A DNA stretch of 12,080 nucleotides from Treponema sp. (GCA_012516755.1 JAAYWE010000149.1:1-12080), one strand, 5' to 3'; numbered from the stretch's first letter, positions 1-7,397 are shown. Notes: a model not told the origin generated them from the sequence alone. Numbers and translations are program-made.

Positions 1-9
1 TGTTTCCAT
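1..9 (-). CDS. 5' end of an unidentified gene cut by the window edge (three codons)
   Basis: On the minus strand an ATG at position 9 is preceded by an AAAGGA Shine-Dalgarno-like sequence with a spacer of about six bases, 29 bp after the cysK stop codon. Only Met-Glu-Thr is inside the window, so no product can be named. The short gap and the absence of a clear terminator after cysK suggest co-transcription with cysK. This is inference from the start signal alone; it could be chance. Confidence 0.35.
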
Positions 10-38
10 TTGAATTCCTTTTATTATCTCTATTCACT

Positions 39-980
39 TTATGGCTGAGCCTTCGAATCCGAAAAGAGCGGTGTAGAAAGATATCGTTCTCCGCTTGAAG
101 CAAAGATTCCCACAATTAGCTTTCCTCTGTTCTGGGGTCGAGAGGCAAGCGCGAGCGCAGCATATATGACAGCTCCTGAAGAGATTCCTACTAGCAGTCC
201 TTCTTCCTTTGCTGCGCGTCTAGCCATGATATAAGCATCTTCATCGGTGACCGCTATTACTTCACTATAGATAGAAGTATTCAGGATCGATGGTACGAAG
301 CCCGCACCAATTCCCATTATTCCATGAGACCCAGGAGATCCGCCGGAGAGAACCGGAGATCCCGCAGGCTCTACGGCTATAACCTCCAATTCTGGTTTTA
401 TCTCCTTCAATGATTCACCTATTCCAGTTAGAGTCCCTCCTGTTCCAACTCCCGAAATTACAATATCGACCTTCCCATCCGTATCTCGAAAAATCTCCTG
501 CGCTGTGCCCGACCTATGAGCATCGGTATTAGCGGGATTCTCGAACTGCATAGGCATGAAATATTTATCTGGATACATTGATAATAATCGCTTAGCCTCA
601 GCAATGGATCCCGACATTCCCTGGTTTTCCGGCGTTAGAATCAGCTCCGCTCCATAGGCTTTCATAACGGCCTGGCGTTCGAATGACATTGACTCCGGCA
701 TGATTATAAGGCATCTATAGCCGCGCACTGCCGCAATCATAGCGAGCGAAATCCCCATATTGCCGCTAGTTGGCTCTAAAATGGTCATTCCGGAATGTAA
801 TTGCCCGTTTTTCTCAGCTTCCAGCACCATGGATAGCGCAGGCCTATCCTTTATAGAATGGCCTGGATTCTCGAATTCAAGCTTTGCTGCAATCTTGCAT
901 GGCAAATCCTTGCCAAGCTTATTGAGATAAAGCATCGGAGTATTGCCAATTAGATCTGTGATATTCTCATAAATACGCAT
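39..980 (-). CDS. cysK: Cysteine synthase (O-acetylserine sulfhydrylase), PLP fold type II
   Basis: It makes L-cysteine from O-acetylserine and sulfide in the cytoplasm, using pyridoxal phosphate. The 313 residues match the usual CysK length. Visible motifs are the PLP-lysine segment NPGHSIKDR (K44), the substrate loop PTSGNMG (70-76), the phosphate-binding GTGGT loop (179-183), the MGIGAGFVP segment (222-230), VGISSGA (264-270) with the serine facing the PLP ring nitrogen, and SSGERYLST near the C-terminus. The start is supported by an AGGAGGAG Shine-Dalgarno sequence about 7 bases upstream. One oddity is Met75 in place of the usual Thr of TSGNTG, a change typical of beta-cyanoalanine synthases; the other loop residues are CysK-like. 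It lies downstream of the pgk terminator, so it needs its own promoter (none convincing seen) or read-through. Family is sure; substrate is less so. Confidence 0.93.
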   Translation of the reverse strand: MRIYENITDLIGNTPMLYLNKLGKDLPCKIAAKLEFENPGHSIKDRPALSMVLEAEKNGQLHSGMTILEPTSGNMGISLAMIAAVRGYRCLIIMPESMSFERQAVMKAYGAELILTPENQGMSGSIAEAKRLLSMYPDKYFMPMQFENPANTDAHRSGTAQEIFRDTDGKVDIVISGVGTGGTLTGIGESLKEIKPELEVIAVEPAGSPVLSGGSPGSHGIMGIGAGFVPSILNTSIYSEVIAVTDEDAYIMARRAAKEEGLLVGISSGAVIYAALALASRPQNRGKLIVGIFASSGERYLSTPLFSDSKAQP

Positions 981-1065
981 TTTTGGACTCCTCCTCTATA
1001 AAATCTATCGTTCAATCATGAATAATGGTCGGCGCGGATCGGAATCCGAATCGATCACATTAGAT

Positions 1066-1094
1066 AAAAAAACAGCCACCCTTTCGGGTAGCTG
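1066..1094 (-). terminator. Rho-independent terminator of the gap-pgk operon
   Basis: Read on the minus strand, CAGCTACCC pairs with GGGTGGCTG (one T-G wobble, otherwise perfect, 9 bp) around a GAAA tetraloop, followed directly by seven T residues. It starts 29 bases after the pgk stop codon. An upstream CCCTTTCGG (1111-1119) can compete for the right half of the hairpin; see findings. Confidence 0.88.
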
Positions 1095-1123
1095 CTATAT
1101 GCTTACTCAACCGAAAGGGAGGC

Positions 1124-2383
1124 CTATTTTTGTTCGAGACACGCAATACCAGGAAGAACTTTGCCTTCAAGGTATTCCAGAGATGCTCCTCCACCTGTCG
1201 AAACATGGCTAATCTTGGAGGCAAGTCCGAATTTGTTGACAGCGGCAACCGAATCGCCTCCTCCCACAACCGTAAGAGCCCCTCTCTCCGTTGCTTCTGC
1301 AACAAGTTTGGCAACCTCCATGGTGCCCTTTGCAAAAGCATCGAATTCGAAAACCCCCACTGGTCCATTCCATAGGACACTCCTTGCATCCTTGAGAGTT
1401 TCCGCATACAGAGCCAGCGTTTTTGGACCGATGTCGAGCCCGATGAGAGTATCAGGCAAAGCTTGCGTATCTACGATTATGGGCTTTGCATCGGGCGCAA
1501 AATGGTCAGCAGCAATATGATCTACTGGAAGAACAACTTTTACATCTTGCGCGGCAGCTTTCTTGAGAAGCTCACTTGCTGTTTCTATATATTCTTCTTC
1601 CACCAGACTGTTGCCAATAGCCACTCCTATTGCTTTGAGAAAGGTATAAGCCATACCTCCTCCGATTATCAAAGCAGAAGCATTCTTTAGTAGATTTTCC
1701 AGCACTCCTATCTTTGAGGATACTTTTGCTCCTCCGATAATTGCGACCATCGGTTTAGGAGGATTATGAAGCATGGGCTCAAGATTTGCCACCTCCTTCT
1801 CCATTAATAAACCACCAAGCGCTATCGGCACAAACTTAGCAACTGTCGCAGTGCTGGCATGGGCTCTATGGGCAGATCCAAAAGCATCATTTACATAAAT
1901 GTCACCATAGGAAGCAAGCTCTTTTGCCAAGATTTCCTGCAATGCCGGGTCCTTTGCCGTTTCTTCTTTATGGAAGCGCGTATTCTCGAGCATCGCCACC
2001 GATCCCGCAGGAAGAGCATCAATCGCGGCTTTTTGACCAAAACAAGATGGCAAAAAGACCACCTCGACACCAAGAAGTTTTGAAAGATAATCCGCTACAG
2101 GTTTCATGCGGTGTTTGCCGGATAGGTATTCTTCCAGATCGAAAGGCTTCCCTTCCTTTTCGGCTTTTTCTTTAGCCTTTGCCGCATCTTTTTCCGGATC
2201 TCCAAGATGTGACATCAGAACAAGGCTTTTTGGCTTTTGATCAAGGATATACCTTATAGTTGGCAGCGCGGCTACAATACGCGTATCATCCTGTACAACC
2301 CCATTCTTCATGGGCACATTGAAATCAACACGCATTATTATCCTCTTGCCTGTTAAGGAAACATCCCGGACTGTCTTGATCAT
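1124..2383 (-). CDS. pgk: Phosphoglycerate kinase
   Basis: This cytoplasmic glycolytic enzyme transfers the phosphate of 1,3-bisphosphoglycerate to ADP. In order, the sequence shows RVDFNVP (18-24), SHLGDP (58-63), LENTRFHKEE (132-141), NDAFGSAHRAHAST (165-178), GGAKVSSKIGVL (217-228), GGGMAYTFL (241-249), NGPVGVFE (339-346), GGGDSVAAV (374-382) and STGGGASLEYLEGK (395-408). Together these cover the N-terminal substrate domain and the C-terminal nucleotide domain. At 419 residues it is longer than the 390-400 of many bacterial enzymes because of a charged Lys/Glu-rich insertion at about 64-92. The normally conserved Arg of SHLGRP is Asp62. The ATG is preceded by AAGGAG at about 7 bases. It begins 21 bp after the gap stop, so the two genes are almost certainly one operon. 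Confidence 0.97.
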   Translation of the reverse strand: MIKTVRDVSLTGKRIIMRVDFNVPMKNGVVQDDTRIVAALPTIRYILDQKPKSLVLMSHLGDPEKDAAKAKEKAEKEGKPFDLEEYLSGKHRMKPVADYLSKLLGVEVVFLPSCFGQKAAIDALPAGSVAMLENTRFHKEETAKDPALQEILAKELASYGDIYVNDAFGSAHRAHASTATVAKFVPIALGGLLMEKEVANLEPMLHNPPKPMVAIIGGAKVSSKIGVLENLLKNASALIIGGGMAYTFLKAIGVAIGNSLVEEEYIETASELLKKAAAQDVKVVLPVDHIAADHFAPDAKPIIVDTQALPDTLIGLDIGPKTLALYAETLKDARSVLWNGPVGVFEFDAFAKGTMEVAKLVAEATERGALTVVGGGDSVAAVNKFGLASKISHVSTGGGASLEYLEGKVLPGIACLEQK

Positions 2384-2404
2384 TGCGATCTCCTTAGACG
2401 GATC

Positions 2405-3490
2405 CTAGAAATTGTCCTTCGACGCCATATAGCGAAGAAGGTCAACTACCCTATTCGAATATCCCCATTCGTTATCATACCAAGAAATCACCTTGAAGAA
2501 CCGCTTCTCTCCGGGCAAGTTGTTCTGAAGCGTAGCCAGGCTGTCGTAGATCGAAGAACGACTATCATGGATAAAATCAGTGGAGACAAGCTCTTCATCG
2601 GTATATCCAAGAATATCCTTCAAGTAGGTACTGGAGGCTTTCTTCAATAGCTCATCGATCTCTTTGATGGAGGTCTCCTTTACCGAGCGAAATGTCAAAT
2701 CGACAACCGAGACTGCCGGCGTAGGAATGCGGAAGGACATGCCTGTAAGCTTTCCTTTTATTTCAGGAAGCACTTCCCCCACTGCCTTTGCAGCGCCGGT
2801 AGTAGAAGGAATGATATTGATAGCGGCTGCTCTACCGCCGCGCCAATCCTTCTTGGACACTCCATCGACCACCTTCTGCGTTGCAGTATAGGAGTGTATG
2901 GTAGTCATGAGGCCAGTTTCAATGCCTATACCTTCTCTGAGAAGCACATAAACGAGAGGAGCAAGGCAATTTGTGGTGCACGAAGCGTTCGAAACAACAT
3001 TGTGTTTTGCAGAATCATATTTGTCATTGTTGACACCCATGAGGAATGTTGGAATCTTCTTATCCTCAGCCTTGCTCTTTGCCGGCGCAGTTATGATAAC
3101 TTTTTTGGCTCCGGCTTCAAGGTGGCCATAGGCTTTTTCATCTGTAAAGATACCGGTGGATTCAATCACATAGTCAACCCCTAGTTTCCCCCATGGAAGG
3201 TTCTTTAGTTCCTTTTCGGCCATGATACAGGAAATCTCGTGGCCGTTTACTACAAGGATGTCATCTTCTAATTGCGATGGATCGCTCTTTTTCGAGGCTA
3301 TATCTGCTTTCATCTTTCCTTGGACAGAATCATATCTCAGCTGATAAGCAAAATATTGGGCATCAGTAACGATATCGACCACCGCCACCACATCTATTTT
3401 GTCTTCTCCATGGCCAAGAAGATTCTGATCTACAAGAGACTGGAAAACCAGCCTTCCAATTCTTCCAAAACCATTTATTGCTACTTTCAT
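2405..3490 (-). CDS. gap: Glyceraldehyde-3-phosphate dehydrogenase, long spirochaete/glycosomal-type form
   Basis: It oxidises glyceraldehyde-3-phosphate to 1,3-bisphosphoglycerate with NAD and feeds Pgk, encoded directly downstream. Numbering from the chosen start, INGFGRIGR (5-13) is the Rossmann dinucleotide motif, SNASCTTNCL holds the catalytic Cys171, TTIHSYTATQ holds the catalytic His199, and WYDNEWGYSNR is the conserved C-terminal block. There are two adjacent ATGs. AGGAGG at 3497-3502 is 3 bases from the first and 6 from the second, so I prefer the second (361 residues; 362 with the first). It is about 25 residues longer than E. coli GapA through loops near residues 23-32 and 60-80. 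The C-terminal third closely resembles my memory of trypanosomatid glycosomal GAPDH, including the ending MASKD, but it has no SKL-type peroxisomal signal. Confidence 0.97.
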   Translation of the reverse strand: MKVAINGFGRIGRLVFQSLVDQNLLGHGEDKIDVVAVVDIVTDAQYFAYQLRYDSVQGKMKADIASKKSDPSQLEDDILVVNGHEISCIMAEKELKNLPWGKLGVDYVIESTGIFTDEKAYGHLEAGAKKVIITAPAKSKAEDKKIPTFLMGVNNDKYDSAKHNVVSNASCTTNCLAPLVYVLLREGIGIETGLMTTIHSYTATQKVVDGVSKKDWRGGRAAAINIIPSTTGAAKAVGEVLPEIKGKLTGMSFRIPTPAVSVVDLTFRSVKETSIKEIDELLKKASSTYLKDILGYTDEELVSTDFIHDSRSSIYDSLATLQNNLPGEKRFFKVISWYDNEWGYSNRVVDLLRYMASKDNF

Positions 3491-3561
3491 CATGTTCCTC
3501 CTCGGGAACTAGGTTTGACACGGGGCTCAAAAGGCACCTGTGATCGGCTCAGAATAAAAAT

Positions 3562-3591
3562 AAAATAGTATCGATTAGGCAAAAGAGTCAA
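3562..3591 (-). promoter_or_regulatory. Sigma-70-like promoter for gap-pgk
   Basis: On the minus strand TTGACT (3586-3591) and TATTTT (3562-3567) are separated by 18 bases, matching the consensus at 5/6 and 4/6 positions. The predicted start of transcription is near 3554, giving a leader of about 60 bases that contains the gap Shine-Dalgarno sequence. It fits the position but has no experimental support. Confidence 0.5.
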
Positions 3592-3654
3592 TCGATTCGC
3601 ATCAATCTACTCAAATTTCCTAAAAACTTCTATACCTTCTTCATTATGGTAAGA

Positions 3655-3682
3655 TTGACCAAAACATCATCATATCTATAAT
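3655..3682 (+). promoter_or_regulatory. Near-consensus promoter for the PBP gene, predicted to give a leaderless mRNA
   Basis: TTGACC (3655-3660) and a perfect TATAAT (3677-3682) are separated by 16 bases. Transcription should begin around 3688-3691, and the start ATG is at 3691. An in-frame TAA at 3679-3681 excludes any upstream start, and no Shine-Dalgarno sequence precedes the ATG. The transcript is therefore predicted to have 0-3 untranslated bases. Confidence 0.65.
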
Positions 3683-3690
3683 CTAAAGCC

Positions 3691-6123
3691 ATGAGATTTC
3701 GAAAGCCCAAGGCAATATATGTCTTCATTGGGCTAATGTTGGTTCTGACGGCAACGCTGGGAGCTGGACTTGGCCTTGCCTTGGCGGAAACCGTCAATAC
3801 AATGAGGACAGAGAACTTCACTGAGTTCGAAACTGCGCTTCCCACAAAGATCTATGACATCAATGGCAGACTAATTACAGAGTTCTTTGCTGAAGAGCAA
3901 AGGATTCCTATTTCGATAAAAGAATTACCAGATCATCTTATCGAGGCTTTTATTACACGAGAAGATCAGTCATTCTATTCGCATAATGGATTCAATCTCA
4001 GATCCATTATGCGCGCGGCTATTGGTCAGATTCTGGGCAAAAGCCTTGGAGGTGGATCTACAATAACTCAGCAGCTAGCCGGTACTCTCTATGCTGATCG
4101 TAGAATAGTAAGCCTGGAGCGAAAGTTAAAGGAACTCTGGTGGGCTCTACAGCTGGAACGCCGTTTCACGAAGGAAGAAATACTAGAAATGTATCTCAAC
4201 CGCATGATAATGGGACCAGCCGTCTATGGTGTTGAGGCAGCCAGCCGCTACTTTTTTGGTCATCCAGCAAAGGAGTGTACTCCTGCGGAAGCGGCCATTC
4301 TTGCAATTCAACTCTCAAGTCCATCGCGTTACAATCCTTTCCGAAATCCCATGCTCGCTCGCGAGCGTTCGAAGGAAATACTCGATCAGATGGTGGCTCG
4401 CCGTGTCATTTCTAGAGCTGAAGCCGATGAATCCTTCGACGCTTATTGGGCTTCTTTTGATTATTCAAGAATAGCTGTATCTGCATTCTATCGCCGCGAA
4501 GATAAGGCTCCATGGTTCAGCGAATATGTAAGACGTCAACTGGAAGACATGTTTTATGGTTCCATAGATATGTATAGCGACGGATTATCGGTCTATACCA
4601 CGCTAGATCTAGATAAACAGGCAGCAGCTGATCTCTATATGAAGCGAGGTATCGAGACTGCCAATGCATCCTTTAAGACAACCATGTCGCAACGCCTCAC
4701 AGAAGCAGAGAGAACTTATGTACCCATTATCGAACTATTGGGTCTTGGCTTTGATATTCCGATGCTCTATGCTCCACAGAGTCGAAGCGAGTCAGCTTCA
4801 CAGAATTACTTCTTTGACATCATTAATCCAATTTTGGATGCCACAAGCTTAATGCTCAACATACCTTCTCTAAAGCCTTATGTTGGAGCAGCTTCTGCCA
4901 AGATAAAGACCGAACTCGAAAAGAGCACCGTGGAAGGTGCACTTGTGACGATCGACAACAATACAGGCTATATCCTTGCGCTTGTTGGAGGCTCAGATTA
5001 TAGCCAGGCAAATCAGCTCATTCGTGCGACCCAGTCTAAAATTATGCCTGGATCAACCTTCAAGCCCCTATACTATTCTGCAGCCATAGATTCCAAAAAA
5101 ATCACCGAAGCGACATACATCCTCGATGAACCAACAACTTTCTACAATGAAGATGGTACCCCCTACTCTCCTCAAAACTTCAAGGGCGAGTGGAAGGGAT
5201 CTGTTCTCGCATGGCAAGCCCTTGCTCATTCTATGAATGTCGCATCGGTCAAGGTGCTTCAAACAGTTGGCTTCGATGCAGCTATATCGCGAGCAGCGGC
5301 TCTTCTCGACATAACGGATCCAATAGAGATACGTAAAACCTTCCCTCGATATTATCCACTAGCGCTAGGAGTAATCGGTGTCACACCCCTCAAAATGGCA
5401 AGAGCCTATGCAGTATTTGCAAATGGAGGAAAAGCAATAACACCCATTGCCATAAGATATATCGAAGATCGTTATGGCAATATCATTGCTGAACCTGAAA
5501 AAGATGCACTACAGACCCTCCGGCAAAAATCCCCGCAAGTAATATCATCGCAGAATGCAGCAATAATGATCGATATGCTAAAGAGAGTTGTATTTTCGGG
5601 AACTCTTGCCGGCACAACACAATCAGGCTCTATCTTCAGGCAAAAAACAGCGGATGGACATTCATATGTAATTCCCATTGCGGGTAAGACTGGCACAACG
5701 GAGAATTGGGCTGATGCATGGACTATTGGTTCAAGCCCATATTACACAACCGCCGTATGGCTTGGCTTCGATCGTCCGGGCAACTCTCTTGGGGTTTCTC
5801 AAACAGGAGCCACACTTGCAGCTCCAGTTTGGGCTAATTATATGCGCGATATACATCTTGGCCTGCAATATAAGAACTTCCCCAAGCCTGATTCAGGCCT
5901 GATTTCTGCAACGGTTTGCTCCCTCTCCGGACAGCTCCCAACTGAATTCTGTTCTGATGGAACAATAAATCTCCTTTTTCTGGAAGGTACAGAGCCCACT
6001 CATTTCTGTGAACTGCATCACCCTGTCATTGCTCCTGAGCCTATTGACTCGACAGATCGGCTAGATTTTGAAGAACCTATTCTTTCAAGACCTGAAGAAT
6101 CACCTATTTTTCAAAATCGATAA
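3691..6123 (+). CDS. Class A penicillin-binding protein (PBP1A-type transglycosylase/transpeptidase)
   Basis: This bifunctional peptidoglycan synthase is anchored in the inner membrane with its enzyme domains in the periplasm. A basic N-terminus (RFRKPK) and a hydrophobic segment at about 9-32 form the signal anchor. The GT51 glycosyltransferase domain (about 50-225) shows EDQSFYSH (91-98, catalytic Glu91), GGGSTITQQ (120-128), RKLKE (144-148) and the ILEMYLN motif (164-170). The penicillin-binding transpeptidase domain has S455-TFK (catalytic Ser455), SMN (514-516) and KTGTT (666-670). A 90-residue linker (about 320-412) separates the domains. The C-terminus has three cysteines (743, 754, 773) in a CSLSG...FC...EPTHFCELH pattern, then a short acidic/proline-rich tail. 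The 810-residue length is normal for PBP1A-type enzymes. The start at 3691 is forced by an in-frame stop just upstream, although no ribosome-binding site is present. It diverges from gap. Confidence 0.95.
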   Translation: MRFRKPKAIYVFIGLMLVLTATLGAGLGLALAETVNTMRTENFTEFETALPTKIYDINGRLITEFFAEEQRIPISIKELPDHLIEAFITREDQSFYSHNGFNLRSIMRAAIGQILGKSLGGGSTITQQLAGTLYADRRIVSLERKLKELWWALQLERRFTKEEILEMYLNRMIMGPAVYGVEAASRYFFGHPAKECTPAEAAILAIQLSSPSRYNPFRNPMLARERSKEILDQMVARRVISRAEADESFDAYWASFDYSRIAVSAFYRREDKAPWFSEYVRRQLEDMFYGSIDMYSDGLSVYTTLDLDKQAAADLYMKRGIETANASFKTTMSQRLTEAERTYVPIIELLGLGFDIPMLYAPQSRSESASQNYFFDIINPILDATSLMLNIPSLKPYVGAASAKIKTELEKSTVEGALVTIDNNTGYILALVGGSDYSQANQLIRATQSKIMPGSTFKPLYYSAAIDSKKITEATYILDEPTTFYNEDGTPYSPQNFKGEWKGSVLAWQALAHSMNVASVKVLQTVGFDAAISRAAALLDITDPIEIRKTFPRYYPLALGVIGVTPLKMARAYAVFANGGKAITPIAIRYIEDRYGNIIAEPEKDALQTLRQKSPQVISSQNAAIMIDMLKRVVFSGTLAGTTQSGSIFRQKTADGHSYVIPIAGKTGTTENWADAWTIGSSPYYTTAVWLGFDRPGNSLGVSQTGATLAAPVWANYMRDIHLGLQYKNFPKPDSGLISATVCSLSGQLPTEFCSDGTINLLFLEGTEPTHFCELHHPVIAPEPIDSTDRLDFEEPILSRPEESPIFQNR

Positions 6124-6155
6124 GAATATGAGTAGGACTTAAGTTGACAAACTTA

Positions 6156-6704
6156 TTAAATCTGGGTGCGGATCGGCTCGGTTCGATTCTCTAGGCTTAT
6201 TCTTTTTGCTGACTGTTCTATGGATTTGTACTGGAAAAGCTGTATGGCCAAAAAAACGAGTATTCCTGTGATTGCACTCATAACGCGAATCAGTGGATCC
6301 GGTAGTCCTGTAGACTCTCCTGCCAAAATGGGAGTGTTTACTTCATTGTTCTTTATCTGACCGGCATCTCTCCATGATTCCGGAAGTGTGATCAGTACTT
6401 CTCCTTGATGGATATATCCTAAAGCCGCAGCCATCTCTGCGGCAGCATAGGGATTGCTTTTAAGTTCCTCGATTGTATTCATCTTGTTCTCATTTTGAGT
6501 CTGAAGAGAATAGATTGCTATTTGAATCCGTTGTTTTTGCAAGGCTAGATCTTTATAGGCTAGTATTCCTGCTTTGCCTGCAACGACAGAGATAAAGCAG
6601 TACGCAATCAGAAATGAGAATAAGCCATAAGAAAGAGAGCCAAGCAGCCTCTTGCTTGTTTTGAATGAAGAATGAGGCGAATACATCAACCAAATTTTCG
6701 GCAT
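6156..6704 (-). CDS. FtsB/DivIC-family septum formation protein with an extra C-terminal membrane segment
   Basis: Proteins of this family link FtsL and FtsQ/DivIB in the divisome. Numbering from the ATG at 6704 (182 residues), there is a hydrophobic segment at about 25-43, a coiled-coil-prone stretch at about 48-80 (YKDLALQKQRIQ...), and the typical DivIC ending: an E-E-L-K-x-N-P motif, Ala-rich helix, LGYIHQGEVLI (95-105). A second hydrophobic segment follows at about 137-157, then a charged tail. Classical FtsB is about 100 residues with one membrane span, so the second span is unusual. No good Shine-Dalgarno sequence precedes any candidate start; TTG at 6713 and ATG at 6686 are alternatives. 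It converges on the PBP gene with 32 bp between the stop codons. The family call rests on motif layout only. Confidence 0.72.
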   Translation of the reverse strand: MPKIWLMYSPHSSFKTSKRLLGSLSYGLFSFLIAYCFISVVAGKAGILAYKDLALQKQRIQIAIYSLQTQNENKMNTIEELKSNPYAAAEMAAALGYIHQGEVLITLPESWRDAGQIKNNEVNTPILAGESTGLPDPLIRVMSAITGILVFLAIQLFQYKSIEQSAKRISLENRTEPIRTQI

Positions 6705-6791
6705 AAATATCAATTCTGATGAGGCATTTCTGCAGGAAGTAGTTCCCTGTATGAGTTAAAGGGTGTAGTATTCTTAAAGAGGAAGACCGCG

Positions 6792-7397
6792 ATGGGGAAA
6801 AATACCAAAACACCACCACCGAGCAAAAAGCATGAAGACTTGCTCGAAGGCCTTTTTATAAGCCCTCTTGATGATTCGGAGTCTCTCAAAAAAATGGAAA
6901 CCGAAGAAATGAAAATTCTCTCTCCGTTAGAAGGAAGAGCTCCTTTAGAAGAATCTCACTCAATTCCTTTCGATGACTCTCAAGGAAAGCGGGTCTTCCC
7001 TTTGGACAATACGAACAAAAGGGAAGCGCCTGAAATCAGCACAAGAGAAAATCCATCCGGACCAGAGAGCTCGGCTCAGGAACAGCTTTTACTGAGATTT
7101 GCCAATGAATTGAAATCAATCAAGCAAGATCTTCTATCTATAAAAGAACATTTTAAGGTTATAAGGGAACCGCAGATCCAACCTTCGGTATCTCCCACAT
7201 CCGTGGAATCTCCTTCCGATAGATTATCTGGAGCTTCGGAAGTCCAACAGCAAGCCCTGATTGATGAAGTGAAGAGACTGCTGCTCTACCTCGATCGTCT
7301 CCTGGAATCATTGCCAGAAGAAAAAATCGAAGAATTTGCAAATTCTGAATATTTTAATCTATATAGACACGTATTTGATGAGCTGAACCTTTCTTAA
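6792..7397 (+). CDS. Hypothetical acidic, mostly disordered protein with repeated P-[LF]-[DE] motifs
   Basis: I do not recognise a named family. The 201 residues have no signal peptide or membrane segment, so a cytoplasmic location is likely. Residues 1-95 are rich in Pro, Glu, Asp, Ser and Lys and look disordered. They contain five short look-alike motifs: SPLDD (24-28), SPLEG (44-48), APLEE (50-54), IPFDD (58-62) and FPLDN (69-73). A helical, probably coiled-coil segment follows (about 98-124), then a Ser/Pro linker, then a compact C-terminal part (about 150-200) with LLLYLDRLLESLPEEKIEEF and a Y-F-x-x-Y-x-x-V-F-x-E-L-x-L ending. The start is supported by GAGGAAG about 7 bases upstream. The gene diverges from the FtsB-like gene and may share its control region. 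A scaffold or adaptor role is inference only. Confidence 0.8.
   Translation: MGKNTKTPPPSKKHEDLLEGLFISPLDDSESLKKMETEEMKILSPLEGRAPLEESHSIPFDDSQGKRVFPLDNTNKREAPEISTRENPSGPESSAQEQLLLRFANELKSIKQDLLSIKEHFKVIREPQIQPSVSPTSVESPSDRLSGASEVQQQALIDEVKRLLLYLDRLLESLPEEKIEEFANSEYFNLYRHVFDELNLS

Noticed and set aside
1039..1049. Short palindrome TCGGA-A-TCCGA upstream of cysK, possibly an operator
   Set aside because: Arms of five bases with mismatching flanks are expected by chance, and no second copy was seen near other genes.
1060..1407. Open frame spanning the pgk terminator and the end of pgk
   Set aside because: It crosses a clear terminator hairpin and overlaps the conserved C-terminal domain of PGK out of frame.
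6140..6155. Hairpin TAAGTT-GACA-AACTTA between the convergent PBP and FtsB-like genes as a bidirectional terminator
   Set aside because: The stem is six mostly A-T pairs with no proper T run on either strand, too weak to call a terminator.
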